Positions 58,119 to 64,000 of a stretch of DNA of 64,000 nucleotides are shown piece after piece. Both the position numbers and the translations under genes were made by a program. The stretch lies in contig NZ_FO704550.1 of NCBI RefSeq assembly GCF_000968195.1, positions 310,001-374,000 of the forward strand, in the 5' to 3' direction. This DNA is from Xenorhabdus doucetiae. GTDB lineage: Bacteria; Pseudomonadota; Gammaproteobacteria; Enterobacterales; Enterobacteriaceae. Position 1 is the first letter of the stretch. Each line of letters starts with the position of its first letter. The notes below the pieces were generated by a model, which worked only from the letters and a program-made list of their open reading frames with translations, made no database searches and was not told where the DNA came from.

Positions 58119-58153
58119 GTACTTATATCATTTAATTTTAGTAAAGTGACATT

Positions 58154-58507
58154 ATGAATTGGTATCTTAGTGTTTTAAAAAATTATGCAGATTTTTCAGG
58201 ACGTGCGCGTCGCACAGAATATTGGATGTTTTCTTTATTTCATTCAATTGTATGCGTAGCCCTCATCGTATTAGGTTCAGCGATTGATGAAAATGCCGGT
58301 ATGGCATTGTTTGCTGTTTATGTGATTCTGACTATGATCCCGAGTCTTGCAGTCACAGTACGCCGCCTTCATGATACTAATCATTCGGGTTGGTGGTTAT
58401 TAATCTCCATTATTCCCTTTGGCGGTATTGTTTTATTAGCGTTTTACTGCATCGAAGGGACGAAGGGTGATAATGATTATGGTGTAGACCCTAAAAAGAA
58501 TTATTAA
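58154..58507 (+). CDS. DUF805 inner-membrane protein (YhaH/YhaI-like)
   Basis: The 117-residue membrane protein begins MNWYLSVLKNYADFSGRARR, the DUF805 signature. About three or four hydrophobic segments follow, then VRRLHDTNHSGWWLLISIIP and a polar end GTKGDNDYGVDP. The family is common, but its function is unknown. The gene lies 30 bases outside the right end of the IS element. Confidence 0.9.
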   Translation: MNWYLSVLKNYADFSGRARRTEYWMFSLFHSIVCVALIVLGSAIDENAGMALFAVYVILTMIPSLAVTVRRLHDTNHSGWWLLISIIPFGGIVLLAFYCIEGTKGDNDYGVDPKKNY

Positions 58508-58688
58508 GATATAGCATAAATTAACTCTGTAGTTTGCCATGTAAATAAAAACATTGCTTAAAATAATAGGCAGTGTTTTTTATTTCTAAAATAACTTGTC
58601 CTGATCAAAAATGCCAATCTTGTCCCTTATCTTAATGGCGGGTTTGCCATATCGTTAATCGCATTCATTGAGATAAGGAGTATGGTGT

Positions 58689-59120
58689 ATGAGTCAATTG
58701 CGTCTTGCTTATTACGATTTGTCCCCCGAACTGTTGCAAGGGTTTCGTTCTGTCAAAGAGGGATTGGAGAAAAGTCCGTTGGGGCTACCGTTGGTCGAAT
58801 TGGTTTATCTGCGGGTTTCCCAAATCAATGGTTGTGCTTTTTGCTTAAACAAACACACGCAGTCTTTGCGCCAGACCGAAGAAACCGAACGTCGATTGGC
58901 CGAATTGGCAGGATGGCGTGTCAGCAGCCAATTTACTTTTCGTGAAAAAGCAGCATTGGCGTGGGCAGAAGCACTGACATATGTGACGGCAACCCATGCT
59001 GATGATGGTGCTTACTTGCCGTTAAAAGACTATTTCACCGATCAGGAAATTTCTGATCTGACGTTTGCCATTGCGCTGATGAATGGAATGAACCGGCTGG
59101 CTATCGGGATGCGTCAGTAA
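58689..59120 (+). CDS. AhpD-like / carboxymuconolactone decarboxylase family protein
   Basis: The 143-residue, all-helical alkylhydroperoxidase-like protein has the redox motif INGCAFCLNKH (Cys49 and Cys52) and FREKAALAWAEALTYV typical of the CMD family. It probably acts in peroxide or thiol chemistry. AAGGAG lies upstream, near 58675. Its last 20 bases overlap the convergent MocR gene on the other strand. Confidence 0.9.
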   Translation: MSQLRLAYYDLSPELLQGFRSVKEGLEKSPLGLPLVELVYLRVSQINGCAFCLNKHTQSLRQTEETERRLAELAGWRVSSQFTFREKAALAWAEALTYVTATHADDGAYLPLKDYFTDQEISDLTFAIALMNGMNRLAIGMRQ

Positions 59121-60549
59121 CTTGTAAAAGACACTTTTGCAGATCCTTAGCATGGTTCAAGGCGGTTTCTGGTGTTGGCTCATTAGCAAATCCAAACAGT
59201 AACCCCTTGCCACAATCCGCGTTTAAACTGCGTGAAGACAGCGCCGCAATCCCAAACCCATATTTTCTGGCCTGTTGAGCTAAGGCGGCATCATCTTCAT
59301 GTTGAGCAAGTTTTGCCAGTAAATGCAGCCCGCCAATAGGAATATCGAATTTAAATCGGGAACCAAAAACCTGATCTAAGCTCTCAATCACCATTTGCCT
59401 GCGTTTAGCATAGATGGCACGCATTTTACGCAGATGGCGTGAGAAATGACCTTCCTGCATAAAATCAGTGACAATGGCCTGCTGCAATAAAGGGCAGCCA
59501 TCATGCCAAGCGTGGCATGTGGTATTGAAATGCGACAGGAGATTAGGAGGCACAACCAGATAAGCGAGCCGGAGCGCGGGTGTCAGGACTTTGCTGAATG
59601 TACCAATATACAAAACATTATTCGATAGACTGGCCAGCGCTGGCTTGCGGCGGTGATCGTAGAGAAATTCACTGTCATAGTCATCTTCGATAATCAACGC
59701 CCTGTTTTGTTCTGCCCATGCTAAAAGCGCCTGTTTCCGTGCCATTGATAAGGTCACTCCCAACGGGCTTTGGTGAGCAGGTGTTATTAGTGCGAAACGT
59801 GCATTCGGGGCGAGCGTTTTACCTGTGGCGACATTGATTCCATTTTGATCAACGGGCACGGGAACGATCTCGGCACTCATTTGAGTCAGCAAATGATAAC
59901 TGGGTGGAAAACAGGGATCTTCAAGCCAGACTTGATCTTGCTGTTTTAGAACAGCCCGACCGATAAGACTGAGCGCCCCGCGATACCCCGCAGTGATAAA
60001 AACTTGTTGTGGGGTGCAATTTATTCCCCGTGATAATTGCAGATAAGCGGCAATGGTTTCCCGCAATGGCGGATAACCCGCAGATTGCGGATAAGACATA
60101 TGCCGGCTTTGCAAGCGGATCTGTTTAGCTGTCAGTGTGTTCCATAACTTACGGGGAAAAAGATCCAGCGCAGGTAATCCCAGTTGATAAGTCAGTGGTT
60201 GCGTTAATGCAGCCGAATCGAATAACGATAAATCTGTTTTATCCGAAACAGGAAATATTTGTGTTGCAGGCGGTGAAGGTGTGTCAGCAAGCCGTGGGGA
60301 AACCACCGTACCAGCTTGCCCTCTGGCTTCCAGATAGCCTTCTTCAAGTAATCGTGTATAGGCGGATTCAACCGTACTACGTGAAACGTGTAATTCACTG
60401 GATAATGTACGAATAGAAGGTATCCGTTGCCCTGGTTTTAATATGCCTTGGTTGATGGCTTGAATAAGGCGTTGGTATATCTGGTGATAGAGGGGTAAAG
60501 GACTATTATGCTGTAATGGTTTATTCGCCGGAAAAATAGCAGTTTTCAT
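59101..60549 (-). CDS. MocR/PdxR-type GntR regulator with aminotransferase domain
   Basis: The N-terminal GntR winged helix (about residues 15-80, PLYHQIYQRLIQAINQGILK and SRSTVESAYTRLLEEGYLEA) is fused to a type I aminotransferase-like domain. ALIIEDDYDSEFLYD and the PLP-lysine region YIGTFSKVLTPALRL are visible. Relatives control vitamin B6, GABA or transporter genes. The start at 60549 has AAGGAGC just upstream and gives 482 residues; a longer open frame upstream is not conserved. The ATG overlaps the stop of a transporter remnant (ATGA). Confidence 0.9.
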   Translation of the reverse strand: MKTAIFPANKPLQHNSPLPLYHQIYQRLIQAINQGILKPGQRIPSIRTLSSELHVSRSTVESAYTRLLEEGYLEARGQAGTVVSPRLADTPSPPATQIFPVSDKTDLSLFDSAALTQPLTYQLGLPALDLFPRKLWNTLTAKQIRLQSRHMSYPQSAGYPPLRETIAAYLQLSRGINCTPQQVFITAGYRGALSLIGRAVLKQQDQVWLEDPCFPPSYHLLTQMSAEIVPVPVDQNGINVATGKTLAPNARFALITPAHQSPLGVTLSMARKQALLAWAEQNRALIIEDDYDSEFLYDHRRKPALASLSNNVLYIGTFSKVLTPALRLAYLVVPPNLLSHFNTTCHAWHDGCPLLQQAIVTDFMQEGHFSRHLRKMRAIYAKRRQMVIESLDQVFGSRFKFDIPIGGLHLLAKLAQHEDDAALAQQARKYGFGIAALSSRSLNADCGKGLLFGFANEPTPETALNHAKDLQKCLLQVTDASR

Positions 60550-60716
60550 TGATGCTCCTTGCGCACCAGCCAGTAACTCACCAATCCTCCCAAGACAACA
60601 GCCGCCATGATTAATGGCGTTTGTCCGGCGAAGCTGGATTCCAGCACGGTACTGAAACAGAGATATCCTACAGGTACAGCAAGAAATCGTGTAGAGAAAA
60701 ATGGCCATATATTAAA
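60546..60716 (-). pseudogene. C-terminal remnant of an EamA (DMT)-type transporter
   Basis: In the minus-strand frame that stops at 60546-60548 the reading is RFLAVPVGYLCFSTVLESSF, then AGQTPLIMAAVVLGGLVSYW and LVRKEHQ. This looks like the last two membrane segments of an EamA transporter. A stop codon a few codons upstream, and the absence of a start, show that the rest is gone. The ATGA overlap with the MocR gene suggests the two once formed an operon. Confidence 0.5.
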
Positions 60717-60720
60717 TGGT

Positions 60721-61544
60721 TAGATTGAGTATTAAAAATAATGTTCACGCTTAATGAAAGTTCCTATCACTTGATCGTGCATTCCTTTGGACTTGGAATA
60801 ACCTATCGCTTGTCATGACTAGAATTAGGTTAAGATTGTAGCCACATTGATGTGGCGCATGTTTTTGTTGATTGTACCCGGATAAAAAGGCTAAACCGAA
60901 AAACGATTGTTTGGTAAACTAGGGGTCTATGTATATGAGAGGACAGCGGGAGTGATCTTGCCCCCTACTCAATGTCTAAAACTCTGATCTTGGGACAGGC
61001 ATTTATTTTTATTTCTTATCTAAAATGCAGGTTATTTAGATTTATCCTACATTTCGCACCTAACTCTGTAATATTATGATTTATAATTATTTATATATTT
61101 TGTATACACACATTAATTCTTAATTAAAACATGATATTACAATATGCTGGCGGAATGACGGATTGATAAATGTTTCTTGAAAAGAATAAATTAAATTTAT
61201 CATTTATACTCGCTGTGCTTCAAGATAATAATCTGGTGTTCTTTTATATGTGATTAAATTTATTAAATTACTATGAAACACAACGAATTACATCATAGAG
61301 ATAAGCTTATTTCGTTTTGCGGCTGCAACTTGAAGTCTATAGGGAATATATTATCAATACAACATATAGTAATTGATTTTATTCAAGATAATCATTTATT
61401 AAGTTTAATGGCTATTATCACGGAACGCTTATTAAGTATCATAATTGTTTATTATGAAAGATTATAAATTCATCATTATTTGTTATTTGTTTGTTTCTGT
61501 TTTTTTATGCAAGACTATTTCTATGTTTTCATAAAGGAGATAAT
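60721..61544. other. AT-rich gap before the cyclodipeptide operon
   Basis: The 824 bases have no credible gene. They contain a short hairpin, GCCACA-TTGA-TGTGGC (60841-60856), followed after five bases by TTTTT; a palindromic repeat copy (61205-61350); and a very AT-rich stretch (61350-61530) that probably holds the operon promoter. No clear -35/-10 pair was fixed. Confidence 0.5.
61205..61350. repeat. Palindromic intergenic repeat, copy 3 (long form)
   Basis: The arms are TATACTCGCTGTGCTTCAAG at the left and GGCTGCAACTTGAAGTCTAT at the right, about 105 bases apart. This makes it longer than the copies at 42628 and 50077. It marks the left side of the accessory operon. Confidence 0.75.
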
Positions 61545-62327
61545 ATGAATAAAGTAATAGAAGTTGATGTAAATTCTTTGACAGATAATCATCTGCGCGC
61601 ACTGTGTATTGGTGATATCTTAGCTATAAGAATACCTAATTTTGTTCAAACTGAAGTTATTGAGAGAGCAAAAGAAAAATTATTCTTTCATCAGGAGAAA
61701 GGCGCTCTCGGACATGCTCAAGAGTTTACTCGACTCGGTATCGCTTATGCTGAAATAGAGACAGATGAGGTAAGACAAGAATACCACCAACAAGCAATAA
61801 AAAATATCCAACGGACACGTGATATATTCGGGGTATTAGTTTCACCAATAGATAGTTTCAGAATGTTACTAGATGATATTTGGCCAGAAGGTGCTCGTTT
61901 ATTATCGGTTAAAAGACAAAAATGTTTTGTTGGTGTTTGTCGTTATCTTACCCCAAATATTGATCTTGAGCCTCATATTGATAGTTTAGAATGGACACTT
62001 CCTCCTAATGCTGATTGGATATTACAATATCAACTTTCAGCTAATATCTACATGCAGGTTCCTGATAATGGTGGTGAGCTTGAGATATGGAATATTCAAC
62101 CTAGTGCTCTAGAGTATGGGCGCCTGAAAGGAAAACGACATTACGGTATTAATCGTCACGATATGCCTTCGCCTGATTTAGTAATTAAACCAAAAATACG
62201 TGATCTAATCATTTTAAATCCTCGTTTTATACATGCTGTTCGTCCAGTTAAAGAACAAGATCGTATAACTCTTAGTTCTTTCATTGGGGTCATATCTGAA
62301 AATGATCCGTTAGTTTATTGGAGTTAA
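61545..62327 (+). CDS. 2-oxoglutarate/Fe(II)-dependent oxygenase of the cyclodipeptide operon
   Basis: The 260-residue, non-heme iron oxygenase-like protein starts at MNKVIEVDVNSLTDNHLRAL, with AAAGGAGA 4 bases upstream of the ATG; a longer frame from 61491 lacks such a site. The facial triad is visible as His144-x-Asp146 in LEPHIDSLEW and distal His230 in PRFIHAVRPV. Arg240 (QDRITLSSF), ten residues on, would bind 2-oxoglutarate. NGGELEIWN lies between, as usual in this fold. The stop is 3 bases before the cyclodipeptide synthase, so oxidation of a diketopiperazine (hydroxylation or desaturation) is the likely role. The exact reaction is unknown. Confidence 0.85.
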   Translation: MNKVIEVDVNSLTDNHLRALCIGDILAIRIPNFVQTEVIERAKEKLFFHQEKGALGHAQEFTRLGIAYAEIETDEVRQEYHQQAIKNIQRTRDIFGVLVSPIDSFRMLLDDIWPEGARLLSVKRQKCFVGVCRYLTPNIDLEPHIDSLEWTLPPNADWILQYQLSANIYMQVPDNGGELEIWNIQPSALEYGRLKGKRHYGINRHDMPSPDLVIKPKIRDLIILNPRFIHAVRPVKEQDRITLSSFIGVISENDPLVYWS

Positions 62328-62330
62328 TAA

Positions 62331-63041
62331 ATGTACAAAGTTTCATTACAAGCGCAAGGAAAATTTAAAGCGAATCATTATATGGATAAGACAGTACTTC
62401 TATTGATCAGTGTAGGAAAAGAATATCATGAGGGAGAAAAATTTTCTGCAACAATAGATAAAATAAATCAATCAGGTTTCAGTAAATGCATAATTGCTGT
62501 AGCAGATTCCTTACAACGACATAACTATAGTACTGGCACAGCACGTGATAATTACCACTACAGCTTGATGCGCGGAAATGAATGGATAAAGAATAATGCA
62601 AAGAGTTTATCTAATTTAACAATACCTAATGAGATAATTCGCTGGGACGTATATCTTAAGCGTGAAGATTATAAGCATTATTATGATCGTATTCTAAATG
62701 AGTATTACTCTAATGAAAATTATCGTGCATGCATAAATGAAACCATCAATGTATTTGCAGAAAGAAATAATCTTAAATATGGAACTCCAGAATACGAAGG
62801 TGCTTTTTATCGATCACTTTTTTATATTCTTGAAGAATGTCCTATCATCATGCCAATGTGGGCAAATGATGGTATCGATTTCATCATTTATCCGAAATCA
62901 ATGACTGCGGCAATGAGTAAAACCAGAGAGATTTTTGTTGAAGAGTCATATAATAAATACGCTAATTGGCTCTCTTTGAAATTTAAGAAAAAATCACAAT
63001 CTTCTATTGAGGCAGAGCAAAGGGAACTAATGAATGAGTGA
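62331..63041 (+). CDS. tRNA-dependent cyclodipeptide synthase (CDPS), XYP-like
   Basis: CDPSs take two aminoacyl-tRNAs and form a cyclic dipeptide (2,5-diketopiperazine). The 236-residue protein has the catalytic-serine segment TVLLLISVGKEYHEG, with Ser27 aligned to AlbC Ser37, and the second signature YILEECP (Tyr165, Glu169, Pro171), matching Y-[LVI]-x-x-E-x-P exactly. Lys30 takes the place of AlbC Asn40, and IIYP (Tyr187-Pro188) puts it in the XYP-type subfamily. The first signature is degenerate: the usual His and Gly are Thr21 and Leu25. GGAG lies 7 bases before the ATG. The neighbours are an oxygenase (3 bases before) and a transporter (8-base overlap). Amino acid choice cannot be read. 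Confidence 0.88.
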   Translation: MYKVSLQAQGKFKANHYMDKTVLLLISVGKEYHEGEKFSATIDKINQSGFSKCIIAVADSLQRHNYSTGTARDNYHYSLMRGNEWIKNNAKSLSNLTIPNEIIRWDVYLKREDYKHYYDRILNEYYSNENYRACINETINVFAERNNLKYGTPEYEGAFYRSLFYILEECPIIMPMWANDGIDFIIYPKSMTAAMSKTREIFVEESYNKYANWLSLKFKKKSQSSIEAEQRELMNE

Positions 63042-64000
63042 ATCAGCAATTGAAATCCGAAAATATACCGGATTAATCGGAATATGTATTGCAAGTTTTC
63101 TTGGGTGTATAGATCTCACTGTTGTGAATACGATTATTCCTGCAATTGGGCGTGAATTTAATACCTCGTTAAGGGAAACACAGTGGATTACGTCTGTATT
63201 TATGATAGCGCTTTCCGCTTTTATGGTCCCTGTCGGGACACTGGCTGACAGCTTCGGGCGTAAAAAAATATTGATGTGGGGGTTAATGCTGTTTGGTGCA
63301 GCGTCATTATTTGTTGGTCTCGCAACTAACCTTGCCACGATCACTGTCTTTAGATTTATTCAAGGAATGGGCTGTGCCATTCTCTATACTGTTTCTGGTG
63401 CCATTATTTCCTATTTATTTGATAAAAATGATCAAGGAAAAGCGCTTGGAATTTTATTTGGTATTAATGGATTGGGTCTTGCAATAGGCCCTATTATTGG
63501 TGGATTATTTGCGGGTATTGTAGATTGGCGTTATGCTTTTTTGATAAATATTCCTTTTATCATAATTAGCTTTATTTTATGCATCTGGTCTATACCTGAA
63601 TATAAAGCAGAAAAAGTGAAAAAATTGGATGTGCTCGGTTGTCTTTTCCTGATTATTTTTCTAATGAGTCTGGTGAGTTATTTTTCCCTGGATGGAAATT
63701 CGCTACAACAATGGAGTCTGTTGGTGATTGCTGTGATAGCTCTGTTTATCTTTATACGGCATGAGTTGAAAACAGTAGAACCGATTGTTGAGTTCCATTT
63801 TTTCCGTAATATGCGTTTTGTTTCAGCACTATTTGCAACATTTTTTCTCGCTTTTTTCTATTGCATAGTTCTGTTGACATTACCTATATTTTTTGCAGGG
63901 CAATTGGAGAAAAATGATATTGAGATAGGTTTATTTTTGTTACCTGCTACAGTCATGTTTGCTTTAACCTCGCCTTGGGTAGGTAATCGCAGTGAAAAAT
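63034..64000 (+). CDS. DHA2-type MFS exporter, C-terminus cut by window end
   Basis: The reading frame opens at MSESAIEIRKYTGLIGICIA and overlaps the end of the cyclodipeptide synthase by 8 bases. It stays open to position 64000 (322 codons). TM1 has FLGCIDLTVVNTIIPAIG, then TQWITSVFMIALSAFMVPVG, DSFGRKK (motif A), FRFIQGMGCAILYTVSG and GPIIGGLFAGIVDWRYAFLI, typical of 14-segment drug exporters. It probably exports the operon's product or confers self-resistance. Confidence 0.9.
   Translation, partial: MSESAIEIRKYTGLIGICIASFLGCIDLTVVNTIIPAIGREFNTSLRETQWITSVFMIALSAFMVPVGTLADSFGRKKILMWGLMLFGAASLFVGLATNLATITVFRFIQGMGCAILYTVSGAIISYLFDKNDQGKALGILFGINGLGLAIGPIIGGLFAGIVDWRYAFLINIPFIIISFILCIWSIPEYKAEKVKKLDVLGCLFLIIFLMSLVSYFSLDGNSLQQWSLLVIAVIALFIFIRHELKTVEPIVEFHFFRNMRFVSALFATFFLAFFYCIVLLTLPIFFAGQLEKNDIEIGLFLLPATVMFALTSPWVGNRSEK

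Larger units (their letters stand above)
57044..58123 (+). mobile_element. IS630-family insertion sequence, about 1080 bp
   Basis: The two ends form an imperfect inverted repeat of about 34 bases, starting AGTTAATCAGATAAACTATC on the left and, reverse-complemented, AGTACTCAAGAGAAATTAAT on the right. Both close with GTTAC. The element is flanked by TA on each side (57042-57043 and 58124-58125), the target duplication expected of IS630/Tc1 elements. Inside is a transposase in two overlapping frames. Confidence 0.78.

Noticed and set aside
61273..61467. 64-codon plus-strand frame before the oxygenase gene
   Set aside because: It overlaps the palindromic repeat, is very AT-rich, has no ribosome-binding site and shows no family features.
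62400..62425. Loss of the catalytic serine in the CDPS
   Set aside because: A first alignment suggested Ser to Gly, but aligning ISVGKEY with ISAGNSY of AlbC keeps the serine at position 27.

Overview
The window is a chromosomal segment of a gammaproteobacterium of the order Enterobacterales. Gene order and protein sequences follow the Escherichia coli ilvYC-rep-gppA-rhlB-trxA-rho-wec-hem-cya-dapF-xerC-uvrD-corA-rarD-pldA-recQ-pldB-yigL block almost gene for gene. The moderate GC content, an IS630-type element, a short palindromic intergenic repeat family and a tRNA-dependent cyclodipeptide synthase point to the Morganellaceae, most likely Xenorhabdus or close to Photorhabdus. The genus is an inference.

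Region 1 (1-4.6 kb, minus strand): the C-terminally cut emrB, emrA, an AraC-type regulator that replaces the usual EmrR, then ilvY. ilvY is divergent from ilvC (4.7-6.2 kb), with a LysR-type operator between them. A class II histone-deacetylase-like hydrolase sits between ilvC and rep. rep and gppA converge on a hairpin; rhlB and trxA diverge; rho follows a long untranslated leader.

Region 2 (15.2-28.3 kb): the complete enterobacterial common antigen operon, wecA-wzzE-wecB-wecC-rffG-rffH-rffC-rffA-wzxE-wecF-wzyE-wecG. Most of its genes overlap or nearly touch. Together they make the lipid-linked GlcNAc-ManNAcA-Fuc4NAc repeat, flip it and polymerise it with controlled chain length. Then come yifK (thrP) and the tRNA operon Arg(CCG)-His(GTG)-Leu(CAG)-Pro(TGG) with a clear promoter and terminator. 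A 700-base stretch after it holds hairpins, a terminator and apparent gene debris.

Region 3 (31.2-53.9 kb): hemCDXY (minus strand) is divergent from cyaA (TTG start, CRP site). Then cyaY, lptM, dapF, a DUF484 gene, xerC, yigB, uvrD and corA, a solitary VapB-type antitoxin, rarD, an unrecognised protein with a permuted NlpC/P60-like His...Cys layout, yigI, pldA, recQ, pldB and yigL. Three copies of a palindromic intergenic repeat lie at about 42.7, 50.1 and 61.3 kb.

Region 4 (54-64 kb) is accessory. It holds an MHS-family transporter coupled to a LacI-type regulator, an IS630-family element whose transposase is split by a -1 frame change at an A7 tract, a DUF805 protein, an AhpD-like protein, and a MocR regulator downstream of an EamA transporter remnant. 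After an AT-rich gap comes a tightly packed operon: a 2-oxoglutarate/Fe(II) oxygenase, a cyclodipeptide synthase and a DHA2-type MFS exporter cut by the window end. This operon looks like a small diketopiperazine pathway (make, oxidise, export) and is the most interesting item in the window. Its product cannot be read from the sequence.
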